In this document: positions 1 to 5,448 of the stretch, one piece after another | Layout: every line of letters begins with the position of its first letter | How positions within the stretch are numbered: the first letter of the stretch is position 1 | IMG/VR virus record: IMGVR_UViG_3300035187_001672 | Coordinates: 1-31,449 of that record | DNA: 31,449 nucleotides | Direction: 5' to 3' (one strand) | Origin: a virus | Notes under the pieces: generated by a model | Told to the model about the DNA's origin: nothing | Databases searched by the model: none | Seen by the model: the letters and a program-made list of their open reading frames with translations, nothing else | Position numbers and translations under genes: made by a program

Positions 1-123
1 CGCCTCATCCCGCACGGGGCCGGGAATCTTCTTAATGCCGGCCGGCACGTAGGGGTTGGATAGGCGCAGCAGGAACTCCCCGGCATTGACCACCGCACGG
101 GTGCGCTCGCTGGGCAGGGTCAT
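1..123 (-). CDS. BPSL0761-like small protein (partial, N-terminal 41 residues)
   Basis: The ATG at 123 overlaps the TGA of the preceding gene (ATGA), and the frame stays open to the window edge, so only the first 41 residues are present. They begin MTLPSERTRAVVNAGEFLLR and continue with a Pro-rich stretch and VRDEA. This matches my recollection of the BPSL0761 family, small proteins that start with an ERTRAVV..EFL motif followed by a P-rich loop and VR.EA. The family has no established function. Its position at the end of the early operon, coupled to the upstream gene, suggests an accessory early protein. The family call rests on a short segment and is moderate. Confidence 0.6.
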   Translation of the reverse strand, partial: MTLPSERTRAVVNAGEFLLRLSNPYVPAGIKKIPGPVRDEA

Positions 124-416
124 GTCCACCTCGGGTAAATAATAACACCATTAGTGCGACTGCCATTCATCACTTCCACCGCTACGATTCGGGGGAAGTC
201 CTTGGTCAACATCTCGGCCGTGTCGATCATCGCTTGGCTATCAATCACCTGCCGGTTGGCCTGCACATAGGTGTTAATAGTCACATAGTCTTCTTGGTCA
301 TTCGGCCCGTGCTTGTCCCGCTCCACCCACGCTCGGATGTTGGTACTCAGCGTGCGGAACGAGAGGATGTTTTCGTACAGGCGCTGCGGCCGGGAGAACA
401 TGGGGAGGAAGCTCAT
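120..416 (-). CDS. Hypothetical small early protein, 98 aa
   Basis: This 98-residue ORF starts at an ATG overlapping the stop of the 29-aa zipper ORF (ATGA) and ends in an ATGA overlap with the next gene. Both junctions suggest translational coupling, which is the main support for it. The N-terminal half is basic and aromatic (SRPQRLYENILSFRTLST). The C-terminal half is mixed alpha/beta with an alternating hydrophobic strand (RIVAVEVMNG). I see no signal peptide, membrane segment or catalytic motif and do not recognise the family. It sits downstream of nuclease and DNA-binding genes, so a role in early phage functions is inferred from position only. Confidence 0.65.
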   Translation of the reverse strand: MSFLPMFSRPQRLYENILSFRTLSTNIRAWVERDKHGPNDQEDYVTINTYVQANRQVIDSQAMIDTAEMLTKDFPRIVAVEVMNGSRTNGVIIYPRWT

Positions 417-502
417 GCCTCACCCCACATTCCGATTAGCTTTGCTTGGAGTCTTGCGACCTCGGCCTCTAGCTGACGGATCCGATTTATCAATTGTTTC
501 AC
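413..502 (-). CDS. Putative 29-aa leucine-zipper micro-ORF
   Basis: A GTG at 502 is preceded by a strong Shine-Dalgarno AAGGAGG with an 8-nt spacer. It opens a 29-residue frame that stops with ATGA overlap on the next gene's start at 416. The peptide (MKQLINRIRQLEAEVARLQA, then KLIGMWGEA) has hydrophobic residues at 4, 8, 11, 15, 18 and 22 (L, I, L, V, L, L), the exact 4-3 spacing of a parallel coiled coil. It lies in another frame over the low-complexity charged tail of the nuclease gene at 420-1028. It could be a genuine micro-protein that oligomerises, a leader that couples translation of the downstream gene, or chance. The good ribosome site, perfect heptads and tight junction together favour a real product. 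Confidence 0.5.
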   Translation of the reverse strand: MKQLINRIRQLEAEVARLQAKLIGMWGEA

Positions 503-1028
503 TGTCTCCGCCTCCTTGGGTGAAGAGTCCTGTGTCACCGGCGACCATCTCCAAAAGTGTGTGTGGGTACAGAAGTGTGACGAGTTCGTCCGCGGAGCGC
601 AAATGACTTTTTGGGGCGACGAGGGTGGGCACCTCATGCCCTCGCCCGCGATCAAAGACAACCTGCTCAACCCATGTCTCGTCCCGGTCCAGTGCGGAGA
701 GCCACACCCACTTTCCAGTTGGCTTGCTCTTGTAGACATAGGCAAAGTGCCGCAGGGTTTCTCTGGACAGGCCGTGCATGTCATCAACGAACACCGTGTC
801 GTAGGGGTAGTCCTCTGGGCAGGTGAACGAGATGCTCCGCTCCTTGATCTCCAGGCTCAGCAGCACCACGGCGTCGGGCGTTTCGCAGTGATCACGGTTC
901 TTGTTGTGCCCCTTGATCACCAGCTTGCGCCCGTGCGCCGCCGACCGGCCGGCGGAACGCAGGTCATCGACCCACGCCCGCTCGGCCTTGTGGCCATTAG
1001 TCAACGCCGACTTGAACGAACGATGCAT
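420..1028 (-). CDS. PD-(D/E)XK family nuclease, resolvase-like, 202 aa
   Basis: The first ~120 residues carry a restriction-endonuclease-like fold signature. There is a helical N-terminus with E16 (GHKAERAWVDDLRSAGRS), then ETPDAVVLLSLEIKER, in which PD (51-52) and E60-x-K62 form the classical metal-binding PD-(D/E)XK motif. This architecture occurs in phage Holliday-junction-resolvase-like and VRR-NUC-like endonucleases that act on branched or broken DNA. The last ~35 residues are low-complexity and charged. The ATG at 1028 has an excellent ribosome site (GGAGGAG, 5-nt spacer) inside the end of the upstream gene, so the two overlap by 32 nt. With ERF, SSB and the exonuclease nearby, resolving recombination intermediates is a reasonable role, but the precise substrate is not shown. 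Confidence 0.72.
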   Translation of the reverse strand: MHRSFKSALTNGHKAERAWVDDLRSAGRSAAHGRKLVIKGHNKNRDHCETPDAVVLLSLEIKERSISFTCPEDYPYDTVFVDDMHGLSRETLRHFAYVYKSKPTGKWVWLSALDRDETWVEQVVFDRGRGHEVPTLVAPKSHLRSADELVTLLYPHTLLEMVAGDTGLFTQGGGDSETIDKSDPSARGRGRKTPSKANRNVG

Positions 1029-1515
1029 TGCGACTCCTCCATGAGTAAGCCCGAATCCCAGACGAGAGTTGCCGCGTCCTGCCGTGCGTCACACGCACCT
1101 CCAAGGCCCGGCGGTACAGTTCTTCAGGCGGCGGGTCGGAGGGCTGCAGGCCCTCGTCCAGCCACTCCAGCTGCGCCGGGATGGGTTCCCGCTCCCGCAG
1201 CAGGTCGGCGTAACGACGGACGAACGCGGACCAGTCGGCGTCCTTGCCGAAGATTTCCCCGATGTCCGCGTCGTTCAGCCCGTAGTCCAGCTGGCAGATA
1301 ACGGCCAGCCGCTCCGCGCTTGGCACGCGGCCGACCTTCTTCAGGATGCGGACCACACCGGAACACACGCTGTGGTCGAACCCCAGGTCAGCGGCCACCC
1401 GCTTCGTCGTTTCCTGGTTGACGATCACTCGGTGCCAGAACGTGCCGGCGAAAGCCAATGGGTGCTGTAAAGAAACGCCACACCCGCCGCCAAAACCCAA
1501 CTTTCGGTTGCTCAT
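997..1515 (-). CDS. Putative HTH DNA-binding protein, 172 aa
   Basis: The chosen ATG at 1515 has a strong ribosome site (GGAGG, 5-nt spacer AAAAG). Residues ~35-60 (ETTKRVAADLGFDHSVCSGV) read like a helix-turn-helix, with helix, a Gly turn and a recognition helix. A second helical pair follows at ~81-105 (LNDADIGEIFGKDADWSAFV), resembling sigma-like or Cro-like repeats in which a DADI..IFG segment replaces the turn. A conserved-looking linker (EPIPAQLEWLDEGLQPSDPP) comes next. I do not recognise a named family. The first ~29 residues look poorly coding and overlap the 79-aa ORF at 1388-1627, so the true start may be the GTG at 1428. A regulator of early or late transcription fits the position but is inference. 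Confidence 0.62.
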   Translation of the reverse strand: MSNRKLGFGGGCGVSLQHPLAFAGTFWHRVIVNQETTKRVAADLGFDHSVCSGVVRILKKVGRVPSAERLAVICQLDYGLNDADIGEIFGKDADWSAFVRRYADLLREREPIPAQLEWLDEGLQPSDPPPEELYRRALEVRVTHGRTRQLSSGIRAYSWRSRNASFVQVGVD

Positions 1516-1627
1516 CTTTTCCTCCGTGTGTGAATGCATGCTCCGGTGGGAATGCATGCGGAACATCGAACCTCCAAAGAATCTCCGACACCGTGTCATC
1601 GACTAACAAATCGGTCTTCTCGTCCAT
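1388..1627 (-). CDS. Small hypothetical protein, 79 aa, overlapping the HTH gene
   Basis: The ATG at 1627 follows a very strong ribosome site (GGGGAGGAG, then AC, then ATG) and overlaps the end of the helicase C-terminal ORF by 32 nt. The protein opens acidic (MDEKTDLLVDDTVSEILWRF) and has an aromatic-basic amphipathic segment (KVGFWRRVWRFFTAPIGF) around residues 42-59, then a polar basic tail. Its second half shares DNA with the start of the HTH gene in another frame; both cannot be optimally coding over 1388-1515. The good ribosome site and the aromatic segment support it, and the overlap counts against it. No family recognised. A membrane-binding amphipathic peptide is one reading of the WRRVWRFF stretch. 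Confidence 0.45.
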   Translation of the reverse strand: MDEKTDLLVDDTVSEILWRFDVPHAFPPEHAFTHGGKDEQPKVGFWRRVWRFFTAPIGFRRHVLAPSDRQPGNDEAGGR

Positions 1628-2654
1628 GTCTCCTCCCCAGTTCCTTCCTGAACATAGCCTTGATCCAGCCGTTCAGTTTCTCGTTGTAAGCCGCCCAGTG
1701 AACGTAGTGGTCAGGCAGTTCGCTCAGCTTGTAGCCGGCGAACTTTCCCTTCAGCGGGTTGTTGTAAGTGCCGACTGAGCGCGTGCCCTTCCAAGTGATG
1801 TCAACATCCTTACCGTGGATGCGACCTTCGCCACGGCCCTGCGTGTTGCGGCGCATCTCTTCGATGAGCTTGGCGCTGGCGATCTTCTCCGCCTTCTTCG
1901 CCGCCTCCTCGGCCGCGAGCGCGTCTATCTCCGCCTGCGTGAGTGGATGCTGCTCCGCCGCCTTGCGGACTTTCTCTTTGACTTCCTCGTCCTGCGCGGT
2001 GCAGAACATGTCCACGCTAGTGACAACCGTGTGATCAAGCGTTCCTGCTGTGCAGTCCACAATCTTGAAGTGAGGCTTTCCAGATCGGGCGATTGCAGCA
2101 ATGCGGGATGCAGCCGTACTCCCCTCAAAGTCAACAACACCGGGGAGGGGGCGAGTGGCTCGGCCGACACACTGAAGCCAGAAACTTCTGGAGCGGGTGG
2201 GCCTTGCGAGGATGAGGGTTGCGGTCGGTGGATAATCGAAGCCCACGGCAACCACTTGGCAGTTGACCAGAACGCGGGCCTGCTTGGATTTGAACGCAGC
2301 CAGTGCATCATTCCTCTCCTCGTCGGGCATGGTGCCCCACACACAGACAGCAGGGATTCCGTAGTTGCGGTTGAGGTATTCGGTCGCGCCCTTGGCGGCG
2401 AACACACTGGCGGTAAAGAGGACGGTCTGCCCCTCCATCTCCTCGGCGGTGATCATGCAGGCGCGGTGCAGATTCGCCTCCTTGTTCAACTCCGCCTGGA
2501 GCTTCGCTTGGTGGAAGTCGCCGCCCACAATGTTCACCTTTGAGAGGTCCAGAGACTCAACCTTGCTCAGCTTGCAGAGAGGCGGAACGGACCATCCGTG
2601 TGCGATTGCCCACTGCAGGTCGTAGTTGCAGACTGACTGTTCGTAGAATTGCAT
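1596..2654 (-). CDS. DEAD/DEAH-box helicase, C-terminal RecA lobe (second half of a split helicase)
   Basis: This 352-residue ORF contains the second RecA-like lobe of a superfamily 2 helicase. VLFTASVFAAK (78-88) covers motif IV, VAVGFDYPP (135-143) motif V, and QCVGRATRP (161-169) motif VI with its arginine fingers. The first lobe, with Walker A and DEAH, is in the adjacent ORF at 2567-3157. The two overlap by 88 nt in different frames, split exactly at the inter-lobe linker. The ATG at 2654 has its own AGGAG ribosome site (6-nt spacer), and a TGA lies in-frame two codons upstream, so separate initiation is possible. A Lys/Glu/Ala-rich helix (~248-285) and a unique C-terminal domain follow. 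Likely an ATP-dependent DNA or branch-unwinding enzyme in phage replication. Confidence 0.85.
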   Translation of the reverse strand: MQFYEQSVCNYDLQWAIAHGWSVPPLCKLSKVESLDLSKVNIVGGDFHQAKLQAELNKEANLHRACMITAEEMEGQTVLFTASVFAAKGATEYLNRNYGIPAVCVWGTMPDEERNDALAAFKSKQARVLVNCQVVAVGFDYPPTATLILARPTRSRSFWLQCVGRATRPLPGVVDFEGSTAASRIAAIARSGKPHFKIVDCTAGTLDHTVVTSVDMFCTAQDEEVKEKVRKAAEQHPLTQAEIDALAAEEAAKKAEKIASAKLIEEMRRNTQGRGEGRIHGKDVDITWKGTRSVGTYNNPLKGKFAGYKLSELPDHYVHWAAYNEKLNGWIKAMFRKELGRRHGREDRFVSR

Positions 2655-3157
2655 GCTTCACTCCTAAGCATTGGCTTGCCGTCCATCCGAAACGGCGTTG
2701 CCGTGAAACCCACCACCATCGCCCCTTGTTCCTGAAAGAACTTCAGCATCTCAATGACCGGCTCGCTGCACTGCAGATGCGCCTCGTCAACGATCACCAG
2801 CTGAAAGCCGTCGAACCTGCGGTAACGCTTCTCACCACGCCGGCTGGAGAGCAGCGTCTGCTTCGATGCGACGATCACCTTGGCGGGCCAGTAGTCGCGC
2901 TCGGCAACGAAGTCGGCCATCTCAATGTCGGGATCGGTGTCGGTCGCCTGCCGCACCTTGTCCGCGGCCTGCCAGACAAGCTCACGCATCGGAGCGATGA
3001 TCAGCGTCCTGCCTTCGATGCGGTCGGCCAGCGTGGAGAAGATGACCGTCTTGCCGGCGCCGGTGAACAATCCCACCAGCGCAGACTTCACGCCGCGGCG
3101 CATCGCATCCAGCAGGCTTTCGATCACTTCCGTTTGGTAGTCGCGCAGTCTGAGCAT
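2567..3157 (-). CDS. DEAD/DEAH-box helicase, N-terminal RecA lobe (first half of a split helicase)
   Basis: Translation from the ATG at 3157 (AAGGA ribosome site, 8-nt spacer) gives a textbook first lobe of an SF2 helicase. It has a Q-motif-like RDYQ (5-8), Walker A FTGAGKT (31-37), motif Ia IAPMREL (54-60), Walker B DEAH (124-127) and motif III TAT (152-154). Homology-like sequence ends near GKPM (160-163); the remaining ~33 residues are an out-of-frame reading of the second lobe's DNA. The second lobe is the ORF at 1596-2654. The ATPase site needs arginine fingers from that lobe, so either the two polypeptides assemble or this is a frameshifted gene. The gene sits just downstream of ssb in the early operon. 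Confidence 0.85.
   Translation of the reverse strand: MLRLRDYQTEVIESLLDAMRRGVKSALVGLFTGAGKTVIFSTLADRIEGRTLIIAPMRELVWQAADKVRQATDTDPDIEMADFVAERDYWPAKVIVASKQTLLSSRRGEKRYRRFDGFQLVIVDEAHLQCSEPVIEMLKFFQEQGAMVVGFTATPFRMDGKPMLRSEACNSTNSQSATTTCSGQSHTDGPFRLSAS
2661..2665 (-). promoter_or_regulatory. Ribosome binding site for the helicase C-lobe ORF
   Basis: AGGAG on the minus strand with a 6-nt spacer (TGAAGC) to the ATG at 2654. A TGA in the same frame lies between it and the ATG. This site supports independent initiation of the second helicase lobe rather than simple read-through from the first ORF. Confidence 0.6.
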
Positions 3158-3266
3158 GGAACACATCCTTGTGTAAGAAAGACCCGGGGGAGGGCCGGTC
3201 GGAGGTCCGGCCCTCAACCCCGGGCAAGGCGCGCGTGTTAACCCGGGACACCGCGCGCCTGGAGGA

Positions 3267-3611
3267 TCAACGGAACTCCGAAGCGAACTCTTCCTCGTCG
3301 GCCGTCTCGCGCTTACCGCCCAGCAGGCGGATGTCGCTGACGTTCAGGATGACCTTGGATCGCTTCTGGCCATCCTTCTCCCAGACCTGCTGGTCCAGTT
3401 CGCCTTCGACCAGCACCGGCGTGCCACGCTGGAGGTACTCCACCACCGCGCCGCCCCGCCAGTATTCGCAGTCCATGAACAGAACCTTGCCCTTCTTAAA
3501 GGGCGAGTTCACCGCGATGGAGAACTTCGCAACGTCACGCTCACCAGCCTGGCGAACCTCAACGTCGTTGGTCAGGTTGCCGATCAGAATCGAACGGTTG
3601 TAACTAGCCAT
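3267..3611 (-). CDS. ssb: Single-stranded DNA-binding protein
   Basis: The 114-residue product begins MASYNRSILIGNLTNDVEVR, the characteristic N-terminus of bacterial and phage SSB. It continues with an OB-fold pattern including VAKFSIAVNSPFKKGK, the aromatic strand LFMDCEYWRGG, and VLVEGELDQQVWEKDGQKRS. The C-terminus ends in acidic DEEEFASEFR, a weak version of the acidic protein-docking tip. Length is short compared with the usual 150-180 residues because the flexible linker is nearly absent, as is common in phage SSBs. The ATG at 3611 is chosen because it has an AAGGAGG site 9 nt upstream; a TTG two codons earlier is less likely. It overlaps the ERF gene by 8 nt and should protect single strands for ERF annealing. 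Confidence 0.93.
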   Translation of the reverse strand: MASYNRSILIGNLTNDVEVRQAGERDVAKFSIAVNSPFKKGKVLFMDCEYWRGGAVVEYLQRGTPVLVEGELDQQVWEKDGQKRSKVILNVSDIRLLGGKRETADEEEFASEFR

Positions 3612-4263
3612 TTGCAACTACCTCCTTGGTGTCCCACTTCTTGGAAAACTCCGCCTTGCAGCGGTCAAACACATCACGCCCAATCGCCTTCTCGCGGAGT
3701 CGCAACTCAACGAGCTTCATCACCGTCACGGCCTCTGCCCGGTCGGCGGCATTGGCGATGTCCTTCTTCCAGCCCTGCTCAAGCTGCAGGTTCTGGACTG
3801 CCTTGGTCGGCTCGGGCCGGCTGGCCGGGCGATCCGGCACGCGGTTGTCCTCGCCATCGTCATCCGGCTCGCCACTGAAGCCGCCGCACAGCGCCATCAG
3901 CAGCGTCCGCTTGGCATAAGTGCAGGCGCTGCCGAACGACTGCATGTCGCCCTTCGTCATCAGCAACGGAGCGATGCCCGTGATGAACTCGCCGCTCTTG
4001 TGGCGAAGGGTGCCGACCATGACCCACTGGCCATTCGCCAGCAGGCCGGGCCGAAAGTCCGGCAGGCTGATGCCGTTCTTGGTCAGCGGTCCACGCAGCG
4101 AATCGCAGCATGTCGCATATGACGAGAACCTGCTTTTGAAGTGCGGGTTCGCGGCATCCAATGCAACGTGCTGGTACGCGGCTTGGGCAGCTGCGAGGGC
4201 CGCAGTCAGCTGGCCCGTGCTGGGGGACGATGACGGCCCCAAGATGCTGTTGTTGTCTGTCAT
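3604..4263 (-). CDS. erf: ERF-family single-strand annealing recombinase
   Basis: The 219-residue protein shows the ERF superfamily core. NPHFKSRFSSYATCCDSLRG (39-58) is the typical N-P-x-F-K-S-x-(F/Y)-A motif, a Gly-rich middle follows (GISLPDFRPG), then TLRHKSGEFITG and GDMQSFGSACTYAKRTLLMA (~104-123), which is the family's most conserved helix. An acidic DDDGED stretch closes the core. ERF proteins anneal complementary single strands in phage homologous recombination and genome circularisation. The ATG at 4263 overlaps the exonuclease stop as ATGA, so the exonuclease and annealase are translated as a coupled pair, as expected for a Red-like system. SSB follows directly. Confidence 0.92.
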   Translation of the reverse strand: MTDNNSILGPSSSPSTGQLTAALAAAQAAYQHVALDAANPHFKSRFSSYATCCDSLRGPLTKNGISLPDFRPGLLANGQWVMVGTLRHKSGEFITGIAPLLMTKGDMQSFGSACTYAKRTLLMALCGGFSGEPDDDGEDNRVPDRPASRPEPTKAVQNLQLEQGWKKDIANAADRAEAVTVMKLVELRLREKAIGRDVFDRCKAEFSKKWDTKEVVANG

Positions 4264-5114
4264 ACGATCACCACCTCCTCCTCCTGGCGCTTCGCCCAGG
4301 CGGGGAACTGAAGCTCCGTGATCTCTCCAGAGTCAGCGGACTCATAGACCCCCGTCTCCCTGCGAAGACGAACCTCCTCCATCACGCGGGTCATTCGCAG
4401 ACCCGCCTCCTCCACAATCTCGGTCGGCAGATAGAACACATGGACACCGTACGGGGCCATGGTCTGGACAAAGACGAACGGCATCCGGAAGTGATCCATG
4501 CCCAGAGCCTTGGCGCCCTGCACATAGAGCCACTCCTGCTCCGCGTATCCGAAGTCAATCGCGCTGCGGTAGACCTTGTCCCACGTTGACGAGGTGGTCT
4601 TCAGATCCCACCACAGAGCCGGCGTGCAGCCGTCCGGTCGCACCTTGCAGCGGTGGCCGTTGAGTTCAAAGAACGCACTGACCTGCGTCTCGTTCGTCTG
4701 CTCAATCAGCGCCTTGGCCGCGGGGTTCTCAAGGAGATGGGTCAGCATCATCTCCAGCTGCCAGCCTTCCTCTTGGTTGCAATCGACCAGACCCTTGCGG
4801 TCGGCCTCTTCCTTCCAGGCGTCGTAGGCCTTGCCCCGGCGGGAGCCGTTGCTGGCCAGCACCTCGGCCGGCGGAATGGCCAGAACGTCAGTCAACTTTT
4901 TCCCCTCGCAGACGGCAGTGACGATGGTGTCGAACTTGCTGCCAGTGCGAGTGCCGGCGTTCCCCCCAAACAGGGAGTAGCCCATGTCCATCCACCGCTG
5001 AGCTTCGCCGCCGTACTTGGCGACGGAGTGCAGGTACGACCTGCCAAGGAAATCATTCTGCGAGTGGTAGTCGGCATTGCTCATGCCGATCACCTTGCAT
5101 GGGAGCCTGTCCAT
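4260..5114 (-). CDS. PD-(D/E)XK exonuclease (phage recombination exonuclease)
   Basis: From the ATG at 5114, which has a perfect GGAGGT site, the product is 284 residues. Residues 13-25 (NADYHSQNDFLGR) resemble the opening of RecB/Cas4-like phage nucleases of the YqaJ or DUF3799 type. NAGTRTGSKFD (52-62) occupies the family's G-x-x-x-(H/D) position. VRPDG (158-162) and WWDLKTT (168-174) give D161 and D170-x-K172, the metal-binding PD-(D/E)XK residues. Q193/Y197 (AEQEWLYVQG) match the downstream QxxxY motif of the RecB nuclease family. It is translationally coupled to ERF by an ATGA overlap, so it most likely resects duplex ends to feed annealing. An upstream in-frame start at 5207 is possible but lacks a ribosome site. 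Confidence 0.88.
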   Translation of the reverse strand: MDRLPCKVIGMSNADYHSQNDFLGRSYLHSVAKYGGEAQRWMDMGYSLFGGNAGTRTGSKFDTIVTAVCEGKKLTDVLAIPPAEVLASNGSRRGKAYDAWKEEADRKGLVDCNQEEGWQLEMMLTHLLENPAAKALIEQTNETQVSAFFELNGHRCKVRPDGCTPALWWDLKTTSSTWDKVYRSAIDFGYAEQEWLYVQGAKALGMDHFRMPFVFVQTMAPYGVHVFYLPTEIVEEAGLRMTRVMEEVRLRRETGVYESADSGEITELQFPAWAKRQEEEVVIV

Positions 5115-5118
5115 CAGT

Positions 5119-5271
5119 TCACCTCCGTTGTGAAGAAGCCGCCTCCGTGCGGCGCACCGAATCCCTCCAACGCCGGAACGCAACAAGCGCCCGGCCAAAC
5201 TGTCCAAGAGCGAGGAACACCATGGCCGTGGCCGTGGCGTGAAAGAAAAGCAGCAAGACCAGAATGGTCAT
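5119..5271 (-). CDS. Small single-pass membrane protein, ~50 aa (start uncertain)
   Basis: From the ATG at 5271 the product is 50 residues: a hydrophobic helix (MTILVLLLFFHATATAMVFL) and a basic amphipathic tail (RALVAFRRWRDSVRR). An upstream ATG at 5355 would give 78 residues, but its first codons are the tRNA-like segment at 5329-5353, so I prefer the shorter form. The stop (TGA at 5119-5121) overlaps the GGAGGT ribosome site of the exonuclease gene, which fits a tight operon. No strong ribosome site precedes either start. One membrane span with a positive C-terminus would place the tail in the cytoplasm. Function is unknown; a superinfection-exclusion or holin-like role cannot be judged from sequence. 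Confidence 0.5.
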   Translation of the reverse strand: MTILVLLLFFHATATAMVFLALGQFGRALVAFRRWRDSVRRTEAASSQRR

Positions 5272-5328
5272 CGCCGCTGCGCCTAGAATTCGGGAGAGCC
5301 ACCCGCTCGGGGGGCCGCTTCGACCGAT

Positions 5329-5353
5329 CCTATCCAATTGAGCTAGGGGTGCC
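5329..5353 (-). other. tRNA 5'-half copy (Arg-type), candidate attP core
   Basis: The minus strand reads GCACCCC, then TAGCTCAATTGGATAG, then GATC. This is the acceptor strand, position 8-9 TA, D-stem and D-loop of a bacterial tRNA, closest in my memory to tRNA-Arg. The following bases do not make an anticodon arm, T-arm or matching acceptor strand, so no complete tRNA is present. A tRNA fragment about 100 bp upstream of an integrase ATG is the classic appearance of a phage attachment site. Unusually, it is the 5' half of the tRNA rather than the 3' half. Confidence 0.62.
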
Positions 5354-5365
5354 ATGTGGTTCGCC

Positions 5366-5393
5366 AGTATAGCAGGGGCCTTGATAGATCCAA
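5366..5393 (-). promoter_or_regulatory. Extended -10 promoter firing into the early operon
   Basis: On the minus strand, TGCTATACT (extended -10, hexamer at 5371-5366) lies 16 bp downstream of TTGGAT (5393-5388), a 3-of-6 match to a -35 box. The predicted start is near 5358-5360, just before the tRNA-like segment. It would drive the leftward genes from the small membrane protein through the exonuclease, ERF and SSB. It would also supply a promoter to a tRNA rebuilt by integration at the adjacent candidate attP. Called by eye against the sigma-70 consensus. Confidence 0.5.
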
Positions 5394-5397
5394 AAGT

Positions 5398-5415
5398 GGG
5401 GGTAGTCTCACCCCC
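5398..5415. promoter_or_regulatory. Inverted repeat, possible operator
   Basis: GGGGGT (5398-5403), six-base loop AGTCTC, ACCCCC (5410-5415): a perfect 6-bp inverted repeat. It lies a few bases upstream of the -35 of the leftward promoter and about 34 bp before the integrase ATG, so a protein bound here could affect both directions. It lacks a U-tract, so a terminator is unlikely. Could also be an integrase arm site. Confidence 0.35.
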
Positions 5416-5448
5416 CTCAACCAGATCCACAGATTTTCCGAAAACAAC

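Noticed and set aside
413-787. 124-aa minus-strand ORF reading upstream of the zipper
   Set aside because: The part before the GTG at 502 is Cys/Pro/Ser-rich shadow of the nuclease gene; only the zipper end has a ribosome site.
3612-3617. TTG start two codons before the ssb ATG
   Set aside because: The ATG at 3611 has correct spacing to AAGGAGG and gives the canonical MASYNRS opening.
5281-5353. Complete tRNA gene
   Set aside because: The acceptor and D-arm are clear, but the following 50 bases do not form anticodon, T-arm or closing acceptor stems.
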